This document shows, piece by piece, positions 15,329 to 23,985 of a stretch of 30,726 nucleotides of DNA. The stretch lies in the IMG/VR virus record IMGVR_UViG_3300020187_000133, positions 1 through 30,726 of that record; one strand, given 5' to 3'. Every line of letters starts with the position of its first letter. Within the stretch, counting starts at the first letter, position 1. The stretch is from a virus. Position numbers and translations under genes: made by a program. The notes beneath the pieces were generated by a model. The model did no database searches and was not told the DNA's origin. It saw only the letters and a program-made list of their open reading frames with translations.

Positions 15329-16105
15329 ATGGCAGTCGAATACCAAACCACCACCACAGAGCCTAGCGCGGTACTAAAGCCGTATCTGCAATATGGCTTG
15401 ACTGAGGCGCAACGCCTTTACCAAGAGGGTGGAACGCCCACTGTAGGTGCATCGGACATCACCCAGCAGGCAATGCAAGCGGCTCAAAACCGCGCCATGA
15501 TGGGTTCACCGTTACTTGGCTCTGCACAGGCTCAACAGCAAGGCACGATCCAAGGCGATTACTTGTCTGGCAACCCATTCTTTCAAGGTGCATTCCAGCC
15601 AGCGGCACAGCAGGCCACTAGCGCGTTTAATCAGGCTATTGGCAACATTGGCTCACAGGCTTCCCGCGCTGGTCGATACGGCTCTGGTGCTATGCAGAAC
15701 CTGCAAACACAGGCGGCTGGTCAATTGGCTCAAGGTCTGACAAACACTGCTGGGCAGTTGGCTTACCAAAACTATGCCCAAGAGCGTGCTCGCCAAGAAG
15801 CGGCGGCTGGCAATGCACCTATGATGGCGCAGGCTGACTACGGCGACATCCAGCAATTGATGAATGTGGGTCAGTTGGGTGAGCAGTACCAACAGCAGGC
15901 ATACAACCAACCCCAGCAGAACCTGACAAATTTCCTTGGCAACATCCAAGGCTTGCCGCTTGGTCAGTCAACAAATACCCCCTACTACACAAACCCAACA
16001 GCTAACACGCTGGGCACATTGTCAGGCATTGCTGGTATCGGCTCATTAGTTAACCAAGCTACTGGCGGTGGTTTCGGTAACTGGTTGAGCGGAAAGCTGT
16101 GGTAA
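15329..16105 (+). CDS. Internal (ejection) virion protein, Ala/Gln-rich
   Basis: The 258-residue protein is rich in alanine, glutamine and glycine, with long helices (ITQQAMQAAQNRAMM, then QNYAQERARQEAA) and a C-terminal segment TLGTLSGIAGIGSLVNQATG that is hydrophobic and glycine rich, perhaps membrane-active. This composition is typical of proteins ejected with DNA by short-tailed phages to form the trans-envelope channel. It is the first gene after the strong promoter and is followed by two other candidate ejection proteins. No enzyme motif is seen. Confidence 0.72.
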   Translation: MAVEYQTTTTEPSAVLKPYLQYGLTEAQRLYQEGGTPTVGASDITQQAMQAAQNRAMMGSPLLGSAQAQQQGTIQGDYLSGNPFFQGAFQPAAQQATSAFNQAIGNIGSQASRAGRYGSGAMQNLQTQAAGQLAQGLTNTAGQLAYQNYAQERARQEAAAGNAPMMAQADYGDIQQLMNVGQLGEQYQQQAYNQPQQNLTNFLGNIQGLPLGQSTNTPYYTNPTANTLGTLSGIAGIGSLVNQATGGGFGNWLSGKLW

Positions 16106-16114
16106 GGAGTTAAT

Positions 16115-17326
16115 ATGGCTGGATTATTAGATTTCGGGTCGAACCCATACGCAGGTCTTTTGTCAGAGGAAGACTTAGCAGGCGCACGTCGCCAAGCAAC
16201 GACTGATGCTTTGTTGAAACTGTCATCGGGATTGTTCCAAGCTGGCGCTCCATCACGCACACCACAGAGTCTTGGCGCGGCATTGGTTGGTGGCTTGCAA
16301 GGCGTTGGCGCTGGTTATCAGGGCACACTACAGCAAGCGGCACAGCAGAAGCTGATGCAACAAAAGTTGCAGGCTGACTTGCAGGCCAAGAAGCGTACAG
16401 CAGAGGCTCAGAACCTAGTTGGTGGCCTTTATCGCCCCGCACAAGCGGCTACGCAAGGCATTATGGATAGCCCTGACGTTGTTGTGCCTCCAAGACCAGC
16501 GACTCCCGGTGGCATTAACCAAGATGTAATGAGCCAGTTGATGGCACTTGGCCCAGAGGGTCAAAAAGCCATTATGGATCGCTTGAAAATGCAGAAGATG
16601 ATGCAGGGTGAAGCGTTTAATTTAAGCCCCGGTGATGTTAGGGCGCGAACCGACATTTTTGGTAACACAACGCCTGTTGCGTCTGGCGCTCCAAAGGTCG
16701 TTGATCCTAAGTTGGCTTCTGATTTTGCGAAAGCTGTTGATTCTCTTGGGTATCAGCGTAAAAATGCAAGCGAATACTCTGAGCAAGAGCGTGCCGCAAT
16801 TAATAAAAAAATGAATGAATTTGCTCAAGCAAATCGTCAAATCATTATGAATGAAGGCCAAAGAGGTTTTCAAAATACATCTGACTTAAAAAAGCAATTT
16901 GCTGGGGAGCCAATTTACAAGGCTTACGAAGACATGAGGATGTCTTACGGTCAAGTTGCATCCGCAATAGATGCTGGCACACCAATCGGAGACGTTGGTG
17001 GCGCGACCAAGATCATGAAGCTACTTGACCCCGGCTCAGTGGTAAGAGAGTCTGAGCTTGGCATGGCAATGGCGGCTGGTGGTCGTATGGATCGACTTAA
17101 AAATTATTTTAAACAGTCTATAGACGGAACAAAGCTTACAGCAACTCAGCGGAAAGATTTTAAGTCTTTAGCTTCTGAACTTTACAACGTTGCGGCCAAT
17201 TTGTATAACTCAAAAAGAACCGAATATTCTAATCTGGCAAAGGCTTTTAACCTTAATCCAAATTTAGCCCTTGGAAATTCAGCCAAAATTCAAGGTGAAA
17301 TTAAGCGAATTGGGTGGGAACAATGA
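16115..17326 (+). CDS. Internal (ejection) virion protein
   Basis: This 403-residue protein begins with a flexible segment and continues with a glutamine-rich coiled coil (LQQAAQQKLMQQKLQADLQ, about residues 70-90). The C-terminal third has the pattern IMKLLDPGSVVRESELGM followed by YNVAANLYNSKRTEYSNLA, frequently found in phage ejection proteins. A GGAG ribosome site lies in the 9-base gap after the previous gene. Its stop overlaps the next start by 4 bases. It probably joins its neighbours in the internal ejection machinery. No lytic-transglycosylase motif is visible. Confidence 0.75.
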   Translation: MAGLLDFGSNPYAGLLSEEDLAGARRQATTDALLKLSSGLFQAGAPSRTPQSLGAALVGGLQGVGAGYQGTLQQAAQQKLMQQKLQADLQAKKRTAEAQNLVGGLYRPAQAATQGIMDSPDVVVPPRPATPGGINQDVMSQLMALGPEGQKAIMDRLKMQKMMQGEAFNLSPGDVRARTDIFGNTTPVASGAPKVVDPKLASDFAKAVDSLGYQRKNASEYSEQERAAINKKMNEFAQANRQIIMNEGQRGFQNTSDLKKQFAGEPIYKAYEDMRMSYGQVASAIDAGTPIGDVGGATKIMKLLDPGSVVRESELGMAMAAGGRMDRLKNYFKQSIDGTKLTATQRKDFKSLASELYNVAANLYNSKRTEYSNLAKAFNLNPNLALGNSAKIQGEIKRIGWEQ

Positions 17327-19299
17327 CCGACATCAAAATAAAATTTGCAGATGGCGAAGAAATTATTTACGAAAACGCTCCTTCATCTGTAACTGCGGAT
17401 GAAGTTATAGCAAGAGCGCAAAATGAGTTCCCAAGCAAACAAATTTCCTCTGTTGAAAAACTTAAAACAACAGAGGCTCCTATTGCGCCAGTAGCTGCTA
17501 AAGACCCTTTGATGGCAAACGGAAGGGTTCCAACCGTAAATGAAATGATTGCGCCTGAGCTTGATAAACTTAGCGGTGGCGAAGTTGTTGCTGGCGATGA
17601 CTTTTTAAGGCAACTAGGTTTGTTTGGTCGTTACGCGGCTGGTGCTGCCACGGCTATACCAGAAATGGTTTCAGACCCGTTTTCCAATATCGTAAATGCA
17701 ATGGCTGGTCGTGAAGTAATGACGCCTATTGCAAAAACAAGACAGCGTGTGTTAGAGGCGATAAACGCTCCTAAGCCACAAACACAACAAGAGCGCGTGA
17801 TTGGCGACATTACTCAAGCTGGCTTGTCGCTTGCTGCTCCTGCTGGTATTGCTCAAAAAGTTGAGGCGGTTCCACAGGCTTTAAAATCATTGTTGCTTGA
17901 GGCTCCTATTGTACAAAGCGCATCAGCCATTGCCGCCCCATCTCTGGCTTCAACAGCTAGAGAGTATGGCGATGTTGGTGAAGCTGGTCAAATCGGTTTA
18001 GGGCTGATTGGCTCAATTGGCGCTGGTGGCGTCACTGGTGGCGCTCCAAAGTTGGCTCAATCTGTATCAAACATTGTCAAACCATTTACAGAAGCTGGCA
18101 GGGAGGTTGTTGCTGGCAATGTGTTGCGTCAACTTTCACGCGACTCAGAGCAAGCGATTGAGTCTGGTTTAGCGTATAAGCCATCAATACCGGGCTATTC
18201 ACCAACTACCGCACAAGCAACACGCGATGTTGGTTTGATTGGGGCAGAGACAACCATTCGCGGCCTTGACCAAACAGGCAAGTTCGGGAAGCAAATTAGC
18301 GATGCAAACAAGGCTCGCATGGTTATCCTTGACCGCATGGCTAAAGACAAAGATGATTTGGTGTCAGCTATTGCTAAAAGAGATCAGGTTTCTGCTCCGC
18401 TGAGAGAGCAAGCATTTGCAAACTCAAAGGTCTCGCCAGAAGTATTCCAAAACGCAATTACGCTTACTGTTAACAAAAAGATTGACAGCATCCTTGCATC
18501 TCCAGCAGGGAAGCGCAGTAGCGTTATGTCTGTAATGAATGATGCAAAATCTGACATTGCACGCGCTGAGTCTCCAGCAGAGTTGTATGAGATACGCAAA
18601 GATTTGAGAATGGCCGCGCAAGGTCTGTTGGATAAAGCGGAAAGGCGAGGCCCAAATGCAGGTGCATACAAAGCCTCAAAAAAGGAACTAGAGCAAGTTA
18701 TTCAATCTGTTGATGATTTACTCGAATCTTCTGCCCCCGGCTATAAAGAATACTTACGCAAGTACGCGCAATCAAGCAGAGGCATTGAACGATTAGAGGC
18801 GGCTCAGGACTTTAGGGGCAAGGTGTTGACAACAACACCAGACCCGTCAAATGTTGGTGAATATTTGATTTCACAGCCAAAGTTCACCACTGCAATCAGA
18901 AACGCACAAAAAGACACCAACCTATCAAAGACACAGCTATCTGTCTTGGAGAAGGTATCCAAGGACTTGGATGATGGTGTTTTGAATCGCGCCGTTAAGG
19001 TTCCCGGCTCAGATACATTCAAAAATTTGAGTACAGCAAACATTATTGGTGGGATAATTGGCAAGCAGATTTATGGCGAGGTTTCACCCGGCTTGTCAAA
19101 ACTTGTTGCCCCAATGAACTGGCTTTACAACGGCACTGATGATGCGATTCGTGAGTTGTTGGTTGACGCAATGTTAGACCCTAAGTTGGCATCAAGGTTG
19201 ATGAGTACTGCCAAGACAACAACGCTTGAGCCTTTGAGTAATGAATTGAAGCGTAAAGCACTTTCACTTGGCTATGGAGCCGCATTTGGTTTGGAGTAA
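17323..19299 (+). CDS. Large internal (ejection) virion protein
   Basis: I choose ATG 17323 (658 residues), which overlaps the preceding stop as ATGA; a start at 17314 adds three residues. The first 40 residues (KIKFADGEEIIYENAPS, ADEVIARAQNEFP) form a small beta-helix motif common at the start of phage injected proteins. The rest is helical with hydrophobic alanine-glycine segments (LGLIGSIGAGGVTGGAPK, around residues 227-245) that could insert in membranes. C-terminal regions have many basic helices. No catalytic motif was seen. It is probably the largest partner of the ejection complex. Confidence 0.74.
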   Translation: MTDIKIKFADGEEIIYENAPSSVTADEVIARAQNEFPSKQISSVEKLKTTEAPIAPVAAKDPLMANGRVPTVNEMIAPELDKLSGGEVVAGDDFLRQLGLFGRYAAGAATAIPEMVSDPFSNIVNAMAGREVMTPIAKTRQRVLEAINAPKPQTQQERVIGDITQAGLSLAAPAGIAQKVEAVPQALKSLLLEAPIVQSASAIAAPSLASTAREYGDVGEAGQIGLGLIGSIGAGGVTGGAPKLAQSVSNIVKPFTEAGREVVAGNVLRQLSRDSEQAIESGLAYKPSIPGYSPTTAQATRDVGLIGAETTIRGLDQTGKFGKQISDANKARMVILDRMAKDKDDLVSAIAKRDQVSAPLREQAFANSKVSPEVFQNAITLTVNKKIDSILASPAGKRSSVMSVMNDAKSDIARAESPAELYEIRKDLRMAAQGLLDKAERRGPNAGAYKASKKELEQVIQSVDDLLESSAPGYKEYLRKYAQSSRGIERLEAAQDFRGKVLTTTPDPSNVGEYLISQPKFTTAIRNAQKDTNLSKTQLSVLEKVSKDLDDGVLNRAVKVPGSDTFKNLSTANIIGGIIGKQIYGEVSPGLSKLVAPMNWLYNGTDDAIRELLVDAMLDPKLASRLMSTAKTTTLEPLSNELKRKALSLGYGAAFGLE

Positions 19300-19303
19300 G
19301 TAA

Positions 19304-21628
19304 ATGGCAAAGACAAAGATTAGCGAATACGACGCTACAGCGGCGAATAACACCGACGTTGAATCGGTAAACATTGCCGAGGGTTGCGCTCCCAGCGGGA
19401 TCAACAACGCAATCCGTCAGATAATGAGCCATCTGAAGGACTTCCAAACGGGCACAAGCGACGATAGCTTGACTGTTGGGGGCAACCTTACGGTAGACGG
19501 CTCAACGACGCTCACAGGCGCTTTAACAGCCTCTGGTGGTGTGTCTGGTACGGTCACGTCATCCAACGCCACGATTACTGGTGGAACGATCAACGGGACT
19601 ACGATTGGGGCTTCTACCCCAGCGGCGGTAACGGCGACTAACCTTACGGTTAACACGGCGGCAACCATTGCTTCTGCTGACATTAACGCAGGCACTATTG
19701 ACGGTGCGGTGATTGGCGGGACATCGGCTCAGGCTATTACTGGTACGAACATCACAGCCAACACGGGCTTTTCTGGCCCACTGACAGGCGCTGTTACTGG
19801 TAACGTAACAGGCAATGTAACAGGCGACTTAACAGGCAACGTCACTGGCAACGTTACGGGTAATGTGACGGGCAATGTGACTGCGGCCTCTGGTACTTCT
19901 ACGTTTGACAATGTGTCCATCACTGGTGCGTTGGACATGAATTCGGGTACTGCCGCCACCATTACTGGCCTGTCAAGCCCTACAAACGATTCTGATGCGG
20001 CCACCAAGGGTTATGTTGACGGGTTAGTCCAAGGCATTGACGCCAAGGCTTCTGTGGTTGCGGCCACCACCGCTAACATAGCATTGTCTGGGGAGCAGAC
20101 GATTGACGGGGTATCGGTAGTTGCTGGCAACCGAGTGCTAGTAAAAGACCAAAGCACGGCTTCAGCAAACGGCATTTATGTTGCCGCAGTAGGCGCTTGG
20201 GCACGGTCTACTGACGCAGACACATGGGATGAACTGGTTTCAGCCTTTGTCTTTGTTGAGGGCGGAACAGCAAACGCTGACAACGGCTTTACTTGCACAA
20301 ACAACGCGGGTGGCACGCTAGGCTCCACAGCAATCACTTGGGTGCAGTTTTCTGGCGCAGGTCAGATCACAGCGGGTAATGGTCTTACAAAGACAGGCAA
20401 CACCTTAAACGTAGAAACAGCATCTGCTAGTCGCATTGTGGTCAACGGGGACAACATTGACTTGGCGTCGTCTGGCGTAACACCCGGCACATACCAGTCT
20501 GTTACTTTTGATGCTTACGGTCGTGCCACGGCGGGAACAAACCCCACGACGATTGCTGGCTACAACATTTCAGATGCCTACACAATAGCGCAAATAGATA
20601 CGCTCTTTGGGTCAACAACGTCAGCCGCTGATTCAGCCGCCGCCGCAGAGTTAGCTAAAACCGCTGCACAAAACAGCGCCACAGCCGCATCTGGTAGCGC
20701 CACACAGGCGTCAGGCTTTGCAGACGACGCAAGTGATTCAGCGGATGCTGCTGCGGCTTCCTACGATGCCTTTGATGACCGCTACTTAGGCTCCAAGGCT
20801 TCTGCGCCTACTCTGGACAACGACGGTAATGCGCTGTTAACTGGTGCTTTGTACTGGGATACCACTGCCGAGCAAATGCGTGTTTACACCGGCTCTAGCT
20901 GGGTTGCTGCAGGCTCTGCTGTTAACGGCACATCTAACCGTCAGGTCTACACGGCTACGGCAAGCCAGACAACCTTTGCGATTACATATGATGTAGGTTT
21001 TGTTGATGTCTACCTAAACGGCGTAAAGCTAATTGTTGGCACAGACTTCACGGCTACTAGCGGTACAAACATTGTTTTAGCTACAGGCGCAACGGCTGGT
21101 GACTTGGTTGACATTGTTGCCTACGGTGCTTTTGAGGTTGCTGATACCTACTCACAAGCCGCTGCTGATGCTCGGTTTGCTACAACGGCTCAAGGTGCTT
21201 TGGCTGACTCTGCCTTACAGAGTGCTGACATTGGTGTCTCTGTACAAGCCTATGATGCTGACACAACCAAGAATGACGTAGCCAACACATTTACAGCCAC
21301 CCAGACCTTTGGCACTAGTGTGGTTGAAAAGAAGGTGGCAATGGGTGCTAACGACATCGATCTGTCTGCTGGCAACTACTTCACCTACACACTGTCAGGC
21401 GCACAAACACTAACGGTCAGCAACGTGGCCTCTAGCGGCTCTGTGAGCGCATTTGTGCTTGAGGTGACCAATGGTGGCTCTGCGGCCTTAACGTTCTTCT
21501 CAGGTGTAACTTGGGCGGCGGCAACGGCTCCCACGCTAACAGCCGCTGGTGTTGACACACTGGCATTCTTCACCTCAGACGGTGGCACGACATACAGAGG
21601 CTTTGTCCTCGGACTGGGGATGGCGTAA
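19304..21628 (+). CDS. Tail fibre protein with GNVT repeats
   Basis: The 774-residue protein begins MAKTKISEYDATAANNTDVE, a virion-attachment type N-terminus, then a beta-rich low-complexity shaft of Gly, Thr, Asn and Val. Residues 166-193 hold seven tetrads of GNVT (one GDLT). Residues about 235-330 contain the phage fibre motif YVDGLVQGIDAKASVVAAT with NGIYVAA. An alanine-serine rich helix follows at about 440-490, then a C-terminal beta domain with GSSWVAAG and VYLNGVKLIVG. It is likely a homotrimer contacting host surface glycans. The last codons overlap the next fibre start (TAATG). Confidence 0.86.
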   Translation: MAKTKISEYDATAANNTDVESVNIAEGCAPSGINNAIRQIMSHLKDFQTGTSDDSLTVGGNLTVDGSTTLTGALTASGGVSGTVTSSNATITGGTINGTTIGASTPAAVTATNLTVNTAATIASADINAGTIDGAVIGGTSAQAITGTNITANTGFSGPLTGAVTGNVTGNVTGDLTGNVTGNVTGNVTGNVTAASGTSTFDNVSITGALDMNSGTAATITGLSSPTNDSDAATKGYVDGLVQGIDAKASVVAATTANIALSGEQTIDGVSVVAGNRVLVKDQSTASANGIYVAAVGAWARSTDADTWDELVSAFVFVEGGTANADNGFTCTNNAGGTLGSTAITWVQFSGAGQITAGNGLTKTGNTLNVETASASRIVVNGDNIDLASSGVTPGTYQSVTFDAYGRATAGTNPTTIAGYNISDAYTIAQIDTLFGSTTSAADSAAAAELAKTAAQNSATAASGSATQASGFADDASDSADAAAASYDAFDDRYLGSKASAPTLDNDGNALLTGALYWDTTAEQMRVYTGSSWVAAGSAVNGTSNRQVYTATASQTTFAITYDVGFVDVYLNGVKLIVGTDFTATSGTNIVLATGATAGDLVDIVAYGAFEVADTYSQAAADARFATTAQGALADSALQSADIGVSVQAYDADTTKNDVANTFTATQTFGTSVVEKKVAMGANDIDLSAGNYFTYTLSGAQTLTVSNVASSGSVSAFVLEVTNGGSAALTFFSGVTWAAATAPTLTAAGVDTLAFFTSDGGTTYRGFVLGLGMA
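19799..19882 (+). repeat. Seven-unit 12-base coding repeat (GNVT)
   Basis: Seven tandem 12-base units encode GNVT, with the third reading GDLT. Most units use different synonymous codons (for example GGTAACGTAACA, GGCAATGTAACA, GGCAACGTCACT), so protein identity is kept while DNA identity is not. GPLT and GAVT precede it, extending the pattern upstream to 19775. Confidence 0.9.
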
Positions 21629-23562
21629 TGGCAGTAAGAGACGTAGTTCAAGCCGCCGCTGGTGTTGGCGGTGGGGGTGAGTATGTTGAAGATGTGTTCT
21701 CAACGTATTTGTACGAGGGGTTGGGGAACGGCGGCAATGTTACCGTATCAAACGGTGTAAATTTATCCGAAGAAGGCGGTCTTGTATGGGCGAAACAACG
21801 ATCAGGTAACGGAGCGCATGCCCTTGTTGATACTGTTCGTGGCGCAAACCAAGTTTTGCTTTCATACGACACAAGCGCAGAATTTACACAATCAAGTATT
21901 TCTGCTTTTTCAACGACTGGATTCACAGTTGCTAACGGGTCTGCTCTTGTTAATGCCGCCTTCCAAGACTACGCCTCATGGAGTTTCCGCAAGAGTCCAA
22001 ATTTCTTCGACGTTGTGACGTGGACGGGTGATGGTGTTGATGGGCGGGAAATTTCCCATAACCTTGGGTCTGTTCCGGGGATGGTTATTGTTAAATGCAC
22101 AAACGATGCAACTAGATGGGCTACATGGCATCGGTCGTTGACAGCCGGGCATATGGTGGTGCTTGAGACTACAGGTGCAGAAATCTTAATATCAGGGTCG
22201 TCTGGTGGTGGAGTTTCAAGTGCAGATGCGTCCACGTTTACCGTTAATACCGGGACTTCTCTTAATTGGGTCAATGGATCAACTAAAACCTACGTAGCCT
22301 ACCTCTTCGCACATGATGCAGGTGGCTTTGGCGACGATGGCGAGCAGAATGTAATTAGCTGTGGGAGTTATACGGGGACGGGTGTAGCCGACAATGCCGT
22401 TAACATAGGATGGGAACCTCAATGGCTTCTGTGGAAACCAGCGACAAGCACAGGTGACTGGCAGATAGTTGACGCTATGCGTGGCTTTACAGCTTCTGGC
22501 GTTGGTGTAAATAGACTAGAGCCAAATACATCAGACGCAGAAGCATTAACCGGTATCCCTTATTGCGATATATCATCCACTGGCTTTGTCCAAAGTGGTT
22601 CCTCAGGTACAAATAATGCCTCTGGACAAACATACATCTACATAGCCATCCGCCGCCCGATGAAAACTCCGGAGTCTGGGACTGAGGTGTTTGCTATAGA
22701 CCAGGGCGACGGTGTATCTACTTCCCCCCAATACATATCAAGTTTCCCTGTAGATATGGCTATAAATAAATATATATTAGAGGGGGGTAACAGTTTACTA
22801 TGTTCGAGATTGACTCAAGGGAAATATCTAAAAGCCAATGATACATCAGCAGAGGTTAGTAATGGATCTATAGTATTTGATTTTATGAATGGCTGGAGAG
22901 ATGTCATAACGTCAACAAATTGGTATTCCTGGATGTTCCGCCGTGCCCCATCTGTATTCGACGTAGTTTGCTACACGGGGACGGGTGTTGCAGGTCGCAC
23001 TGTAAATCACAACTTAGGTGTGGCGCCTGAGATGATGATTGTAAAGAAACGCAATAATGCACGAGACTGGAAAGTTTACCACTCTGCTTCAGGAAATGGT
23101 AAAGCGTCTGAGCTAAATGCGACTGGTGTTCCAGTTGATAGCCCCGCTTTTTGGAATGACACAACACCTACAAATAGTGTTTTCAGTGTAGGTTCTAGTG
23201 ACACAGTTAATGGAAGTGGTGACACTTTCATCGCCTATCTCTTCGCAAGCCTACCCGGGGTATCTAAGTGCGGCTCCTATAGCGGAACTGGTGCTGACTT
23301 AAATGTAGACTGTGGCTTCAGTGCTGGCGCAAGGTTTATATTAATTAAACGCACAGACAGCACAGGCGACTGGTATGTGTGGGACAGCGCACGGGGCATC
23401 GTAAGTGGTAACGACCCATATTTGCTACTAAACAGCACAGCGGCTGAAGTGACCAGCACTGACTACATTGACCCATTGGCATCAGGCTTCACAGTTACAT
23501 CATCAGCACCTGCGGCTTTGAATGCAAGCGGTGGCTCCTTCATCTTCCTTGCAATATCGTAA
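21628..23562 (+). CDS. Tail fibre or adhesin with duplicated beta module
   Basis: The 644-residue protein starts with a short adaptor-like MAVRDVVQAAAGVGGGGE. It then shows two related halves of about 300 residues. Each has an RKSPNFFDVVTWTG or RRAPSVFDVVCYTG block (D128 and D445), a HNLG motif, YVAYLFAHD or FIAYLFAS, a CGSYTGTG or CGSYSGTG block (V242 and V545) and a STGDW motif. These resemble phage tail modules of the DUF7483 kind. The 14-base sequence ACGGGGACGGGTGT recurs exactly at 22372 and 22975. No depolymerase catalytic site was recognised. It likely binds the host surface. Confidence 0.78.
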   Translation: MAVRDVVQAAAGVGGGGEYVEDVFSTYLYEGLGNGGNVTVSNGVNLSEEGGLVWAKQRSGNGAHALVDTVRGANQVLLSYDTSAEFTQSSISAFSTTGFTVANGSALVNAAFQDYASWSFRKSPNFFDVVTWTGDGVDGREISHNLGSVPGMVIVKCTNDATRWATWHRSLTAGHMVVLETTGAEILISGSSGGGVSSADASTFTVNTGTSLNWVNGSTKTYVAYLFAHDAGGFGDDGEQNVISCGSYTGTGVADNAVNIGWEPQWLLWKPATSTGDWQIVDAMRGFTASGVGVNRLEPNTSDAEALTGIPYCDISSTGFVQSGSSGTNNASGQTYIYIAIRRPMKTPESGTEVFAIDQGDGVSTSPQYISSFPVDMAINKYILEGGNSLLCSRLTQGKYLKANDTSAEVSNGSIVFDFMNGWRDVITSTNWYSWMFRRAPSVFDVVCYTGTGVAGRTVNHNLGVAPEMMIVKKRNNARDWKVYHSASGNGKASELNATGVPVDSPAFWNDTTPTNSVFSVGSSDTVNGSGDTFIAYLFASLPGVSKCGSYSGTGADLNVDCGFSAGARFILIKRTDSTGDWYVWDSARGIVSGNDPYLLLNSTAAEVTSTDYIDPLASGFTVTSSAPAALNASGGSFIFLAIS

Positions 23563-23580
23563 CAAATTGGAGAATTAAAA

Positions 23581-23985
23581 ATGAGTAAAGCAAGAGACTT
23601 AGCGGACGTAGTAGTACCTACTGGGGCGGTTGTGGGTACTACTGACTCGCAAACACTATCTAGTAAAACAATTACAGGCTTGATTGCTGACGGGGCTATC
23701 ACTGAAGAAGTCTACACGTTAACTGGTACAGCAATTGACCCTGCTAACGGGACAATCCAAGTCAAGGCTCTATCAGCGCCAGTGACGTTTACAGACTCAG
23801 TTAGTGCTGGTCAGAGCGTGGTGTTGATGATTACCGGTGGTGACTCAAACGCTATTACATGGCCTACAATGACATGGGTGACTAGCGGTGGCAACGTGGC
23901 TCCTACGTCTACGGCTAGTGACACCTTTGTACTGTGGAAGATCAGCACTACTTTGTACGGTGCTTATGTAGGGAACTATGTATGA
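23581..23985 (+). CDS. Small fibre or collar-type protein
   Basis: This 134-residue protein starts MSKARDLADVVVPTGAVVG, then SQTLSSKTITG, a beta-rich N-terminus typical of marine and freshwater phage fibres. The remaining stretch has VTFTDSVSAGQSVVLMITGG and a WPTMTWV block and ends in a tryptophan-containing strand region. A GGAG ribosome site lies upstream. Its stop overlaps the next start (ATGA). It may be a trimeric tip or adaptor for the larger adjacent fibres. Function is inferred only from context. Confidence 0.7.
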   Translation: MSKARDLADVVVPTGAVVGTTDSQTLSSKTITGLIADGAITEEVYTLTGTAIDPANGTIQVKALSAPVTFTDSVSAGQSVVLMITGGDSNAITWPTMTWVTSGGNVAPTSTASDTFVLWKISTTLYGAYVGNYV

